A stretch of DNA of 64,000 nucleotides. Origin: Kappaphycus alvarezii (taxonomy: Eukaryota; Rhodophyta; Florideophyceae; Gigartinales; Solieriaceae). Positions 1-13,880 of this stretch are shown here, one piece after another. The translations under genes were made by a program, and so were the position numbers. The stretch covers positions 166,874-230,873 of the forward strand of contig NADL03000132.1 in NCBI GenBank assembly GCA_002205965.3, read 5' to 3'. A model generated the notes under the pieces. It had not been told where the DNA came from. It made no database searches and saw only the letters and a list, made by a program, of their open reading frames with translations. The stretch's first letter is position 1. The number at the start of each line of letters is the position of its first letter.

Positions 1-2200
1 CTCAAAAATAATAATAGTTAAGCCCTAAGTTGACGATTTCTTCTGAATATTCAGAAAAAAACAGATGATTTTCATATATTTCGCCAAGTTTTTCTAGGCT
101 CTTAACGCGATCTTCCTAAGAATGTATCTCTAAAACTAGACTGGTTTAGGCACCTTAAGCAGTGGCATGTCGTATCAAATCCCAAGAGCTAACTGCAGGG
201 TTAAAAAGAAATTAAATTGGAGATGGTTGTGTCAGTACTGTTCTGAAGCATAGATTCTGAAATTGAGGAAATGTGTGTTTCGGTTAAACTATGAGAATCT
301 TATAAATAGCTGGGTATCTAAAATATAGAAATATGGATATGTCAATGTGGACTCGTTGCAAGCATGTATGGAAGACACCATGATTTCACCATAGACATAT
401 TAAGGTCTAAATTTCTCGGCCAATCAGTGTATTATCTTTAGTAAAATTGTTAAAAAAGTTTTCAAAATTATGAATACCTCCGAAATATTTTTGCTTCGAT
501 TCGATTATATATCAGTTATGGCCGTGAGAACAAATAAAATAAAAAAATCTCTTTTCATGGGGATAGTACTCAAAATTTCCTAATTTAACGCGTGATGATC
601 TTCAATTGCATTGTTTTGTCTTAAAATTGCTGTTTTCAGATAGTTTCAAAGTAACTGATTAAATATTTAATTCTTTAAGGTAGAAAGACTGAAAAAGTAA
701 TCTATCTGTTCCCTGATAACATGATTCAAAAGATAATAAAGTTGTGTATAAGCAAGTGATTGACATACATTAAATCACTGAATAATGTAGGTATAAAATT
801 TGTAGATACTTCAGGTTAGTGAAACGTTTCTTTTTCAACAAAGATAGTCAGGATGGAAAAATTACACTTGATATGTATTTCTTCGAATTATTTTCATAAA
901 TATGACCTAATCGTAGTAAAACCTTCTTTTCTTCGCAGTTTAAGTGGACGTGTACATGATTGTTAGCTTCACGGCATATGTTTCTCCACTTAAAACTTAT
1001 TTGACATTGTAATCTTCGTTCATATTAAATTATAGGGGGAGGTTTTTAATTTTTTCGAAGGATTTCATAAAGGTTTTCTAGGGTATAGAGAAATTTAAAA
1101 ACGATATAGCAACGTTTTTTAATCGAAAATCTATTTGAAAACCAAAATGCGACTCTGTTGTCCATGACATGCTTAATATTGCATTTTCTCGTACAGTTAT
1201 TCAAACAATCCATCCAGACGGTCTACTAATCAATAGTATGATATTTAATCTATAGTATTTTAATTCCATTTCTATTAGATCAAGTAGCTGATGGGATTAT
1301 TGAGGAGACCTTTTTCTCACTTGAAGGGTAGATATTTACAAATTTCAGTAAAATAGAGTCTTTAATTCAGTAATGAAGATCGTTCAAAAGTTCTTTATCT
1401 TTTGACATACATATAAGACGTGGTTTCAGTGCCACAATATTAATTTTGCCATATGGTGCTCCATCGCTAAGTACTAATCCCAGGTAAAGTTTTTTTGATG
1501 GAAATGAGGTGCTACTTTAGCCCCCTGAGATATTACAGAGCCAGAGTCCTTTTGTCTTTGATATTTTCTGCACATTCTAGAGAAGTGACCTTCAAAATAA
1601 TTTTATCGAACTTGCAATTATCTTTTTCAAAGTTCCAAAGTACAATTCTTCATACCTATCATATATTGCTTTTGCCTTGAGAGTAACTAGTTCTTCAGGG
1701 GAAACTCTTTGAATAGGGATTAAGTTTGATTGGTTTTCCTTCCCTTTTTTTCAAATATTGGACTGATAAAAAGAGGTATTCTTTCTAAAATATCCATGCC
1801 TCAGTTTTTCCCCTGATTACTGTTAGGGCGAAAATAGATGACAATTCTGAGTTTTGATTAATTTGGTGACTCTTTTCAGAAAATCTTAATCTTCATCGCG
1901 GTGCTCAGGAGTGGCAAATGACTGAATTCATCGAGATTACAGTTATCTGTGTCAAGCTTAGGATTAACCAGGTATGAAAAAACACAACTGATGCGGATAC
2001 TTGTGAGGAACTAGCAGAGGAGTAGAATCAGAAAAGTTAAGATTCAGAATGGGAATTAAAATTTTGTACTCTTTAACACAACATGTTGTGCAGCATTTTC
2101 CGACTGAAATTAGGTGTTTGGAATTTTTTTTGCAAGTTACACTGACTTTTGTACATAATTTAGATTGTAATTATATATATTTAAAAGGCTTAGGAAACTT
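1..2200. other. AT-rich stretch without recognisable gene
   Basis: Both strands are dense in stop codons. I see no domain, tRNA, clear tandem repeat or terminal repeat here. Composition is strongly AT-rich with many poly-A and poly-T runs, like the other deserts of the window. Confidence 0.6.
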
Positions 2201-2449
2201 ATCATAACTGGATGCTTATAGAAAATCGTAGACAGATTTTGGTGGCTGTGAACCCTGTGGTGTCACTGAAAACCAAAAGTGCAGGGGAGCATGGGCTGTT
2301 TTGGAGGGTGCCGTTTGGAAAGCGCATATGCGCCTCATCTCAAACTCATCGTGAAACGGGCTTCTGGTTGGCTACCGCAAATGCTCATATGCAACGTGGT
2401 ACGTACAAGTGTTGTGGCTCTAGTGGGTTGTTCTGGCGTACACGTGTGT

Positions 2450-2780
2450 AGCTAGTACATATGGCTATGCTGTACAGTACGGCTGTGCAGTACAGAGTGT
2501 ACAGGTATGTACGTGTACATACAGTACAGGTTGATGGGTGTTGATGCACTATGGTGATGAGTCAAGTACAGTGGTGGCGGTTACAGTAGTTGCGTGTATA
2601 CATGTCGTTGCATGTGTAAGAGTTGTGTTGTGAATTTGGGGACGTGTAGTGATTGTGTGGTTACGTGCAGTTGGTGAGTTAGTGCATACAAATGATAACG
2701 TGATGTATTGTTGTGCACTGTTGTGCACTGTTAGTTGTAAGCTGGCATGAATTTGTGCCAGTGTTACTATGTCATCTCTT
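2450..2780. repeat. GT-rich, GTAC-dense low-complexity block
   Basis: The + strand is markedly G/T-rich. It repeats short palindromic words such as TACAGTAC, GTACGTGTAC and TGTACAG, and later TTGTGCACTG twice in succession. The block stands out sharply from the AT-rich flanks. Strand asymmetry plus dense GTAC words could reflect an old tandem repeat or the U3 part of an LTR; neither is proven. Confidence 0.5.
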
Positions 2781-2867
2781 GTGATGATTGGTAGTACTGA
2801 GTGTCCCGCTCAGACGGCTAGGGTTTAGTTAGAGTAAGAGTTGAGTGCGAGTGTGGCGAAATAGTTC

Positions 2868-2875
2868 TATATAAG
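2868..2875 (+). promoter_or_regulatory. TATA-box-like site (TATATAAG)
   Basis: The context TTCTATATAAGTTGCGAC resembles the TATA context of the 1.34 kb LTR family (TCTATATAAGCTGAGTAAAC at 15936). It follows the GT-rich block and precedes a C/T-rich stretch. It may be the promoter of an otherwise unrecognised solo LTR ending near 3085. No terminal repeat could be paired with it. Confidence 0.3.
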
Positions 2876-4038
2876 TTGCGACTTGAGCACCTCCAAGTAA
2901 AATCTGGCCAGAGCTGGCGAGCTTCCTTTCCTTTCCCCACCTTCCTTATCCAACCTCTATCAGATTTCGATTTTTTACACTACAGCAAGGTAATATTTTT
3001 TAAGCCCACTCACCTTCCATTAGTGGCAAGTGTCTATCCCCACGAAATTTGGGTCTTCAGAGAATATCAGACTGATCTGGACGCATGAAATAAAAACTCT
3101 TAATACACAGATCTAAAATAGATAATTGTAGATTAACATATAATTAAGCTCCTTAAATTGTATTTGAGAAAAGTATGAATAGTGAACCAATTTTAGAGCA
3201 ACATTACCGAGAAAATTATTTTAATAGTCTAAAGATTAAAAAAATACTTCTAGAAACCTAAAATTATTTATGATAATATAAAAGAAAGATAAACTAACAC
3301 AATGTTTTCATGTAAGCTTGTAGCCAGATTATGAATATCGCTGCATACTGCGTTTGAACGATGGCCTTCTGAAAAGTCCGGAATCATAACTTTTAAGCTA
3401 TTATGCAAAGATAACGGCGCATAAATTGTAAACTAAACTACGACCAGCTGTTCAAAATAACTTGAAGATTCATACTCATTCATAATGATCTAAATGCCCA
3501 ATACATCAAATCCATAATATTATTTACTGTCTTTTCATTTGAAGGTAGTTGAATACTTGACGTACTTCCGTTTACTAACTCTGGTATCTCAATTACATTG
3601 CAAAATCATTCTTAAATTATAGAGCTAGCTCGACTTGCTTAAAAAGAAAAGAAAAGTAGAGCAGCTGACGGTTGGATATTGCTTTTTTGGAAATTAAAAT
3701 GCCCCATTACGTAGCATGTAAGATCAAAGTCAAGTTTGTATCGATTTTGATGAATTACATAAAGCACATTTGGATGATATGGACAACAGTGTAGATCGCA
3801 GCTGGTTAAAATATCTTAATTGGTGAAGTACAATTCAAGACTTATCCTGTAGTGGAGTGTGCAATCAATACCATGATGACGGGAACTAACCATGGGAGTA
3901 TCAAGCGTCCACTGGTTACATTCTCTCGCTGGAATGTAATTCTGAACGGGATGGTTTCAGACGATAGCTTAGTCTTCTAGCAAAACTTAAGCATATAATG
4001 GTTAGCTAGCTAGTTCTAAAAAGAAAAAAAAGACACGG

Positions 4039-4052
4039 ACACACACACACAC
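4039..4052. repeat. (AC)n microsatellite
   Basis: Seven AC dinucleotides in a row, in an otherwise AT-rich segment upstream of the copia relic. Confidence 0.8.
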
Positions 4053-4412
4053 CAACGAATAAAATTGCTCGCGACGATCACTCTTGTTGCAGCCACTTTC
4101 TTTGTGCAAGCTTTTATATCAAGTTCCCGGCAAAACAGCGATCTGTGAAAGTCTACGGAGGCGCAACTACTCCGGTGGAGTCCTGTCCTCTGGTAAACGC
4201 ACTGTATTCACCTGGACCAGGCAATTACTCCGGGGTACATTATCCCTGAAATAACGCAAGTTACAGGATTGATTGTTACCTTTGACTACCCCGAGACAAG
4301 TCTGTGAAGGAACATGATATTAACTCCTGATTTATCTCGAAACGTTGTTCTGCAATATTTATAAAACTTTAGTGCTTCAAAGCTATAACCTAGCAGAAAA
4401 CGAAAGGAAAGT

Positions 4413-6302
4413 ATGGTTGATACTATTGGGCGCGTAACTGGTGGACCTGTTCTAGGTGAAACACTGAATGAAGGATTAGGTGGTAGCCATTCGTTTGTAC
4501 ACAACCCATCAAACTGTCTTACTTCAGACCCAACAATACCGGATTCAGGTTCAACTGACGAAGAATGGGGATTATATAAGGAGAAACTGAGGGAGCATGT
4601 AGATGCATGGTGCCGAATGCAAACCAAAACTCCTAATACCATTACAGAGGCAGTTTATTGTGACTTTACACGCGATTTTTCTGAGATTGGGCTTAAAATT
4701 TGAATACTGACGAAGCAAATCAGATTAGTACAATTCTAATCGCGCGTGGGGTTTATGTTTTCTGTAGAAGGGGATATGCAAGTTAGAAGGCGCTGATTTA
4801 CTGCTGGAGGAAAGATAAATGTCCTAAATTAGAGAAGGAAGCCAGAAGGACAAGAATAAAGAAATACCGAGTAACTAAGTCGGTAGTGATACTGCAGAGG
4901 GACCAATTACTACAAGAGATGCTGATAAAACTAATAACATCGATGCATCACCAAAGGTAACGGAGAATGCTCCGGATAATTGACGCCAATAAAATGATAG
5001 AAAGGCAGATTATGAATCTAAATTGGATCTGTTTTGGCTTTCTGGCGGTTTACAAGGACCTATCAAGCCCTTTTGGACAAGGAAGAAGCATAATGGCTGC
5101 TGAGATGAATATTTAGTAAGAGTGATCGAAGTTTATGAGCTAGCTTGTGAAATGTGTTGCCTCTCAGATGAGGAAAAACTGAAAGGAATTCCGACAATGT
5201 CAGATGGAGATGCACCATCATACTACGGGGCACATGTTAAAAGTGCTTGTCAACCTATGATGAATCAACTGACATTTTGATATCATGGTTCACATCGGAA
5301 GAAGAGAGGGCAAGAATTTTTCAAGAATGGTATGATACGAAGCTCACGGCTTGGTTTAGGGCCTGTCCTGATAAGTCTCAACTCTCAGTGTTTCCGGACA
5401 TGTCTGCGAGACTGAGTAAGATCCGACAACAACTAGATCCGCTATCGCGATGACATATTTTTATATGGTCGACTTCTACGCTATGTGTAAATACAAGACA
5501 TAAAAAGGACACTAAAGGTACAGCTATCGAGTACAGCTCACGACGCAAATCAAAAAAATGCATCACTGTTATCGAGCGAACCAAGGTCGGATGGCGAACA
5601 CAGAGGTTTTGGAGATGAGGCTAGCTTTGCACTCGGAAAGAGATATAGTGGATTACCGGAGCGGCGGATAAGCAAGCCACCAGAACGTAAATACTCTCGA
5701 GATCCCAGTCTAAGACGCCTTGCGAAGATTAGGGGGTGTTGGGTTTGCAGACAGCAACATTTAGCCCGAAAATTTCATTCGAAGCATGAAGTCGATCAGG
5801 CATTGCCAAGGTCAAAGGGTATGGTGCTTTCGTTCTAGCGGAGGATGTTTACGAGGTATTTAGTTCTGAAGACGGTGAGGATGACTCTTAGAAATCCTCA
5901 GAAGAAACAGAAGATATGGAGAACTATGGCATGGTTGCAGATGAGATTGCAGAGCTAAAGGAATTTCTAGAGCAGATGCTTGCTGATATAACCTTTCTGT
6001 ACAGTTGCGGTTTCCTGAGCCAACTTCAAATGGAAATGGAAAACACGGAGGCAGCATTACAGGCTGATGAAAGGGAATCTGAGTTCGACGGAATTACTAT
6101 TGACACTGGTGCGAATCATCGCAGTGTCACGGGCCTACAACAGTATCAGGCTTACTATATTGAGCACAATGTGCCTGCTGAACACAACAAGGATGTTCGA
6201 TCTATTTATGGAATGGAAAGTAGGCATTATACAATTGGCAATGCTGTGATATCAGTTTCTTTCCCTTCGCTCGGACTTATTTGTGATATTATTTCCACAT
6301 AA
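4413..6302 (+). pseudogene. Ty1/copia retrotransposon relic: gag and aspartic protease
   Basis: This is a decayed 5' half of a copia-type polyprotein on the + strand. It opens with an ATG at 4413 (96 codons to a stop). A gag-like block follows at 5247-5453, with the pattern EEERARIFQEWYDTKL then VFPDMSARLSKIRQQLD, which resembles copia gag. A Cys/His cluster near 5738-5790 reads GCWVCRQQHLARKFHSKHE, a zinc-knuckle position with imperfect spacing. An open segment at 5916-6302 carries FDGITIDTGANHRS (6088 on), the retroviral-type aspartic protease motif with its DTG. The frame changes several times and stops interrupt it. Integrase and reverse transcriptase are not recognisable downstream. The protease context (F-x-GI-x-IDTGA) recalls fungal copia elements. 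No LTR was found. Confidence 0.6.
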
Positions 6303-8130
6303 TGGAGGAAAATGTACGCACTTTGTTAAGCAGAAAAGACTTGAAAGAAGCAGATATATACCTCAGTGTACAGAATAATTGTTTACTATTCATGGTAAGG
6401 TGCATAAACTACCTCTGGAGAACGACTTTCTAGTCTAAAGATGGAAATGGATACATCAATTATCCATTTCTTTGTGTACCCGAAACTATGCTGCGGTTGC
6501 ACTTTCGCTTTGAATATCTCTATCCTGTTACAAATGCCCCAGATAATTCTATCCTCGCTGATTTGTCCCTATCACCATCCTTAACTAGTAGCTTACCATA
6601 CCTATTGATAGCTATCGCGGCTATAAACCTCCCGATATTGATTATCACCGCATATAATTCAGGGTTTCATTCGCAAAAAGTGGATATTAGCACAGGAACG
6701 AGCCTTCTTTCGCAAGAACTCGCAATGAATGCTTGGTAGCTTCTGTACTTCCTGTCCCGAGCTGTATTCAAGTAGTACAACATCCTAAAAGCTTTCAAAA
6801 ATTGATGTGACAGTGAAGGACGGTTGACGAAGCTGACATCAAAGAAAGTAGTCCTGCTGCAACTTCCCACCACCCGTATATCCGCTCGTACAAGTTAAAA
6901 TATCTCGTGCTGCTTTAAAAAGGGATGAAAAGCGGCTTTAGTAAAGTTTAAAGGGTAAAGACCACCTTTAAATCGAGAATTTGGGCCCTTTGAGCAACAT
7001 AAAAGCAATGTAGAAGGCATGAAAGCAATATAGAAGGTGTTTGTCGTACATATCCAATTTTGTTTGCCAAAGAAGTCGTGATCATTGCGTCAAGGGATCG
7101 AATAATGGAATGAAGCAATAATTCCAGGATCACTGGGCAAAATTGCGTGAGCTTCGACATCTTTTTGTATCCCGGGGAATTAATTGCAGCACGCCCATTC
7201 CTTTAAACAAGAAAGTCAAATCGGCAAGGAAAACGCTTTTATCTAGTTTTTCCGCAGGACTTGTATTTTTACGGCCTTGTAGCTGGCTTTTACCTGTTTT
7301 TCGATGGTAGTGGAAATCTTTCATTACTTTAATCTTGAAGAAAAATTCGTTATAGCCTAAATTTCCCAAAGAATAGCAACCTAGTAAAAAGCGTTTACCG
7401 TGTACCGACTCAGTTATAATGGAGAGATTACTCTCTAAAGAATCAAATGGTACGCGTTTGGGGCAAGTTTTTTAAAAGGAATTCTCTCAGATAGGTGTCA
7501 GGCCAAGGGCCTTTTTGAGTCAACCTCTATTAAGCTTGAAAATGAAATAATACCATTTACGGGCCGAAATTCTATCCCTTTTAGTTTTTTTATGCTTTCC
7601 TTTTTCTTTCTGTTTTTATGAAAATAAATTTCTGGATATTCCCTTTTCTCTCTTTTTATTTGTTCGCTTAGCTTCATCTTTGGCAATTATTTTCCCAAAT
7701 TTCGATGTTTATTTGATATTTCTCTACCTCAATATAATTATTATTGATCAGGACCCCTGTACATTATTATAGCCATAAATTATCCCTTTAAAGTCAGTCT
7801 CTATTAGTTTCCATGGCAAAATACTCAATCTCACTTCATTTCTCCAGTAATATATCAATATGAGAGTGATGGCGCTTTTAAACCCGGCTGGTGCCTTTTA
7901 AAATTCATTCGTGCCGCCCAAAAATAGTTGAACAATTTTCATAGTTCTTTACAGACATCATTTATTGAATTAGCTCTACCTGACCAGTTTCTATATCTCA
8001 ACATATTTTTGCACTCTTCTTATTCACGCTACCCCCGCGGACCCGACTGATATAGACTAATTTCTCCGTGACCAGACGGGATTGCTCCTGACAGATCTCA
8101 TTGCTCGGCATTTGGTCTAGATAGAAGCAC
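6303..8130. other. No recognisable gene; possible copia decay products
   Basis: Short open stretches at 6488-6739 (+) and 7498-7686 (-) carry no motif I can name. Position suggests the decayed body of the copia element up to about 6.9 kb, but no integrase or RT motif supports that. The 7.4-8.0 kb part is plain AT-rich sequence. Confidence 0.4.
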
Positions 8131-8164
8131 AAGAGGTGGGTGTGTTCTAAATGGTTTCATCGAG

Positions 8165-11100
8165 GTAAGTATATATAGACTCAATGAACTGCTTCTCTGA
8201 AGAGATGGAAGCCAGATTTGGGGGTGAACCTCAACGTAAAAGCTGTGATATCTCTCCGGCATCGAAGCAAAATACCAGAGCCGGCGGTTTTAGAAGTTTT
8301 GCGCATGCTCATAACAATTCTCAAGTAAACTAGAGCTCGTTTTTAGACTGCTTTGTTGAAGAAGAGGAATTTCAAGGAATCTTAGTCAAGCTTTGGGGAT
8401 TAGACTTAAGTTCAACGAAATTTATGGGTCTCTGAGGATGATAGAAAGACCCTAAGGAAAGTCATGATTTGACAGCACTGCCGAGGTAGGTTTTCTTTTT
8501 TGCCATGAAAACGTACAGTAGTTTATTTCCTTTCGGGCTAAAAGAAGTAGGTCGGCATAGCGAAAGCTTTGGAAGACTTCCGCTCCAATCGAATCGCATA
8601 TTCACGATTCTAGTCTCACCCGTTCGAGGTCAGTGCAATTGTCAATGGTTCGCTTCGACTCTCTCGCATATAATACTAAGAATAAAGTGGGAATCCTAGC
8701 AGAGAGAATCTCTCAAATGACCCTCATGAAGCAGAACAAAATGGAACTTCAAGAAACGTTAGTCAGAACTTCTTCTTCGAAGCAGCAATGTAAAACGACT
8801 TTTCTTAATTTATTGAGACGTAGCAAGCACTTCAAGGTGCTAGAATAATCCGGAACGCAATCATAGATGCATGTTTTTGGCAGTTTGTGCCATTCCGAGG
8901 AAACCTGGTGGATTACAGCTCACAATATGTAAGGGGCTGCACGTTGCCGAAAAAATGGACCAAAAAAAGATGAAAAGAAAGACGAAAAAGTGACCCTTGT
9001 TCATGGAAACCTTTTTGGCTACGATTCCTTAAGTAATGAAATAATCAATACTAAGAAAAGGATTTCATACAGTGAAACATTGCCGAATCGCCCGAGGTAG
9101 AAAGAACACATGGAATTAAAATTCTCAAAGCTCATATCATGTTACCGGAATGTTATTGCTACGCCTCGGACTCATCGGGAAAAGTCTTGAGGTTAAAATA
9201 ACCCTAAACAGGTTAAGAACAAGACGAATAGTAGCTGAGCAAGAAGATTCCGAATACATTGAATTCAAGAGTAAATAAGATAATGTATCCTAGTTTGGGA
9301 GCTTACAACCAATTACTGAGATGTGACATTTGGTCACCTTCTCTACGATGACGCCGGTGGTGCTTGCTTCGTTTGTTAGGAAATAAGATTACATCTTGAG
9401 TCACATTTGTCTCTGTTTCCTCTCTGCGCTTGCTGTTAATCGTTCAACTAGAGGTTTGCGGTACGGACTTATGAAAATAATTGACTTATAGAGCTATTCC
9501 TGATTTTATACCGGCAGATTTGCCCAGCTGAAACTCTTTACACAGACTTGAATCAAAGGAAGGTAAAAGTCGTAGATGGAGGTACATTTTCGTGTGTCGG
9601 TTCGTTCCTGAAGGTTACTACAACGTTGAGGAATCTTTTTGTCGAGCTATATTACCTATTTCTTTAGAATTACCAGTTCTGTCTCCTCATCAGCCTCCGA
9701 AAGCACTCTTCAATGCGTGTAAGTTTAGAATTCAAGACGCAGAGCTTCCGTCTCCAAATGGGAAGAGGCAATGTGATATTATTTTTGGAGCATTGCTCAA
9801 ACGCCGAAGAAAAGCAGCTCCTGAGAGAAGAAGATATTGAAAAAAAAGAGCGAGACTTGAACCTGGATATCGATGCTGATTGCGCCTACAAAGATTTATC
9901 GGAGGAAGTACTAGTGCTCGATATCCGAGAAGATGCCAACGAAGTCGTAAGTAGGATAGTATGAGATCTAAATGCGACATTTGCAACAGCAGTAGGCAAT
10001 AGAGACTTAGAAAACAGAAAGGAGAAATGACAGGTATGCTTAGGTCACATCTATCTCACCTACACAGACAGACCTAAGGAGACATAAACACCGCGCCCCG
10101 TGACACGGGGATTGTCCCATGGACAATCGATGAACTTCGATCTGTGATAGTACCGACGAAGCACTCATTCGAGCTGAAGGATACACGACTCGCAATTACC
10201 GTCGAGACTGTCGCATGCCCCATCGTCACAAACCGCCGGCTCGTAGAGAGATCGACAGCATTTTAGACGCAAAAATATCACACCTGCGTATTCGTCATGG
10301 TCTTTTCCCGTCGTAGTGGTTACAAGGGAAGGAAGAAAGACCCCGTCTACTTGTGTATTACCGCACGCTGACAGGAAGATGAAAGCGATCGTTGGCTGTT
10401 ACCGAAAATGAGAGAGACTTCGACAATATGAGAGGTATTTCAATTATTACTATTCTCGATCTATATGCTGATTATTGGAAAATCAGAATGAGCGAGGAGT
10501 GCAAGTAAATGATTACATTTCCATGTCGCTTCGGTAACTTCAAGCTCGGAGTGATACCTTTCGGATTGATGAACGAACCCTCTATTTTCCTTGAATGATG
10601 GATCAGAGTGAGGGGGCATCTTGCTCGCCCGGATGTATTTGCATGACTTCATTGTGTTCTATTTAACGTAAAAGAAGCACCTGGAACACGTTCGTGTATC
10701 TTTAAGCAATGTAGCAGTCTAAGTTAAAGTTAAAGGTCAAGAAGTGCAATTTTGCAAGTAAGTTTGTCAAATTACTTCGATATTACGTCGAAAAAAGGTT
10801 TCAATGTCGTTAAGGAGAAGATTAAGGCTGTCAAGGACGCACCAATACCGACAAATACAACAAAGGTACGAATTATTCTTATCGTGGCAGGATGCTATCG
10901 GCACTTCATTAAGAAATGTCTGGAGAAATAGCATTTTTGCATGCCCCTACATCGAAAAAATGGTATTTCACTTGACAAAAAAATATGAAAGGAGCTGTGG
11001 ACTCTCAAAAAGAGACTTTCTTCAACACCCACCCTCGCGTTTACGGATTTCGAAGCACCCTTTTTCGTCAAGACCGATGCTTCCAACGTCCCCATAGCAT

Positions 11101-12360
11101 AGATAAATTCTCATAAAGATTATAGAAAGATTCATTTGCTGCAGTACGCAATTCCAACTATGAAAGATGATGAGAGAAGATATTTCATATGTGAAAGAAA
11201 GACCTTAGCAGTTATGGTCGCGTTGCACTAGTTTGGTGCCTACTACCTGTCCTCTGAGGCATCAAACTGATAACTGACCCTAAGAGCTCCGCTACGCATT
11301 CAAGAAGAATTAATTCAATCGATCAATGGAAAGTTTACAGGTTGGATATAATTCCTGACAGGAGTATGAGTGCAAGGTCGAGTATCGGCCAGTCTCTGGT
11401 AATAGGGCCGCCAAATACCTGTTATGCGTGGTGCCTGAAAAGTTGCAGACTCCCTTAAAATATTATCATAATGAAGGAGAGCTCATCTAAGCCGGTAAAG
11501 TTGCTTATAAGTAGTTTTTTTTGGAGTATGGAGTAGTTTCTAGTATACATAACCTTTATCTTTATTGATGAGATATATACGCGGATGATAAGGAGAAACT
11601 CCAATCTATCAGATGTTCGTACAAATTTTTTTTGTGTGAAAGCTCGCTTCTGAGACGATTAAACTGGTTTCACGTCTATCTCATCTATCAAGTTTGGAGC
11701 TTCGGTACTCTACTCTTTCTTAGATGATATTGGGCACTATAACAAGAAATCGACAAATAAATTTGTCCTTGAACGCTATTGGTCGCCGTAGATTCATCAA
11801 GAATTTCACGTATATGTGAAATGTTGCACAAGGGTCATAAGACAAGATCACTGCTCCCGTAACGAACTACTATGAGTATCTCCCTAGCAAACATGTTTGA
11901 GGCCTACTAAATCGACTTCGCTGGACCGTTACCAATATAAAAGAACGGGAGAAGATTCCTACCGCCTATCATTGAACACCTTGCAGATTGGTCCTTCGCA
12001 GCCGCCACCGAAGATTTGTCCGCCAAAGTCATCGATAAATTTATCGAGACCGAAACTATATCTTTGTTTTACCCCAAAAGGCAATCGTTTCGTATGAGTT
12101 GGGCTTTTCCACAGCTAATGAGCTCCTTTATTGTACGAAAAAACATACTCTCAGGTGGCCAACAGTTTTGGCTTATGCGCTGATGTCAGAAGGGCGTGCT
12201 GCGCTTTGTTGCGAGCTTTGTTGCGCACCATAAACACAGTACTGATGAAGATAGCCTTTCAAAACGAATCGAGTGAGAACTATGTGTTCCCAGTGTCTTA
12301 TTCGGGTACCTTCACCGATACCTTCGGTCTTTCTCATCATGATTCGAGCTGATATTCGGG
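8165..12360 (+). mobile_element. Ty3/gypsy retrotransposon relic, heavily decayed
   Basis: Ty3/gypsy pol domains are found in order on the + strand but across all frames. RT fragment: FGNFKLGVIPFGLMNEPSIF near 10530-10590. RT active site: YLHD at 10636-10647, where YLDD is expected. The region after RT (KIKAVKDAPIPTNTTKVR) is near 10820. RNase H pieces: DASNVPIA near 11080 and YFICERKTLAVMVAL near 11185. Integrase zinc region: GHYNKKSTNKFVLERYW near 11731. Integrase core: IDFAGPLPI at 11911, and a degraded LAYALMSEGRA near 12167. A TATA-like context at 8175-8200 (ATATATAGACTCAATGAACTGC) resembles the LTR family promoter and may mark a 5' LTR end. Gag and protease (8.4-9.9 kb) are not clearly recognised. 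The integrase resembles that of the element at 59-63 kb. Confidence 0.65.
9592..12352 (+). pseudogene. gypsy pol pseudogene (RT, RNase H, integrase)
   Basis: This is the coding part of the relic above. A lysine/glutamate-rich segment at 9713-9964 precedes RT and probably belongs to the gag/pro-pol linker. RT, RNase H and integrase fragments follow collinearly, with many stops and frameshifts, so no product can be made. The first aspartate of the YLDD box is His. The second integrase aspartate region reads SYELGF instead of the expected SDN context, and the third acidic position is lost. This is the most degraded of the three gypsy copies in the window. Confidence 0.6.
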
Positions 12361-12890
12361 TTAATTTCTCCCATGGCTCCGACGGACCCTGTGTCTTTGT
12401 TATCTAACGCTCCCACTACCATTGCCGAATCGAACTACACTCAGCTCTATCAGTGCGTTCGAAGCGAATAAACGTTCAAGTGAGATAATTTGAGTACGTA
12501 AATGTCGCCAAATCGACAAAAATTCGAAGTTAGGCGCTTTGTTCTTGTTACACATGGGCAGATCCTGACTTCTATTACGAAATGGGTAACGTCCCATCCC
12601 GGATGTTATGAACCGTGTCATATATGGAAGGTTTCCCACCGGCGTTACTGGCTGATTCGGTAATGTGTCCGTCATTCTCATCAAGCTATTTGTTCTAGTA
12701 TATTGATTCCATATTCTCTAAGGCCAATCCATCTAAAAACCTAGGCTCCACTGATAGGACACGTTCGAGTTCTTAGTCGTATCTGTTATTTTGTTATTTT
12801 TCTTTGTATTTTCGAAGATTATGTGTATTTGAATACGAATTTGAGGGTTATTTCTATGGCACGTTGCATAAACAGTTTAATTGAGGTACT

Positions 12891-13880
12891 TTGTCGGGAT
12901 CAGACATACTTAGAACCATCTATCCCAAGAAGGAGGTGTTGCAAGTGACAAAAATGCTCTCATGGTTTATTTGAGCAAACAAAAAGAGGTGGCAAAGGAC
13001 AACAGTTGAGAGGGCTACGAGAAAGTATATAAAGGGAAAGATCTACCAATGATGCTCTTCGACCATCATATGAAGAATGGTTCTAGGGCCTAGAATTGAC
13101 CCTCAACTTCCTACTACTCGGAATTTCGCTCGAAGTTGTCTGCCAACTTGTTTGACCTCCGAAAGAGGAAGCAGTTTAATCAGCTTATACAGACTTTTTT
13201 TGTTAATCTAGAAGTCTCAAAGAAACATACTAAGAACAATAAAATGCATCAAGATGAACATTGAACGAGAAAGACTAATAGCAGATATTATCATGATAAA
13301 TACCTAGATTTATTCCCTAATATCTTAGTTTTCTAGATCAGATCAAAACAATTCCTCCAAAATATCCATTCCTCCCAAAAAGTCCCCACAATTATCTTCG
13401 AACGGCTTAAAAATCTCCATTTTCTCCTGGGAACTATCCAAACTACTTAAGATGCCCCCATTCGGTTCCAAAGTCGCGACCACCTGACCTATACTCCCAA
13501 CTATTCGAGAACTTTCCATTGTACCTCCCCCTCATGCTCCTCTTCCTCCTCTTCATCCTTCTTTTCCTCTTTCTCTACCTCCTCATCTGCCTCTTTGCCT
13601 CCTCAAAGCAATGCCGGCGTACCCACTCCCGAACGCGTTCCCGGTCCATTCTTCTACAGTTGTCGTCATAACCCGTTGGTCCGTTGTCCATCAGGGCCAG
13701 CGCGTTGAGGGGGCGGTGGCCTCAGGATGATTTGTGGTAAAGGACGGGCGGAGGTTGGTCATGTTGAGGGCAAAAAAGGGGTAAGCCGAGAAGTTAGTTG
13801 ATGGTGCGGGGTTTTCCTAAACGACGTCGATTTCGAACTTTAAATAGGGCTTCGCCTTCGAAAAGTTTCACGAATTTGGA
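12891..13880 (-). mobile_element. Solo LTR, 1.34 kb family, copy E (truncated)
   Basis: Read on the - strand, the order matches the other family members: acidic U3 reading frame, TATA context near 13180, R/U5 with the conserved AAGTTGAGGGTCAATTC-type segment, then the terminal block. The low-coordinate end is near 12891. The high-coordinate (5') end breaks off near 13880, so about 150 bp of the LTR start is missing. The acidic frame is frameshifted and lacks the central part present in copies at 31.1 and 38.6 kb. I see no element body on either side. Confidence 0.7.
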
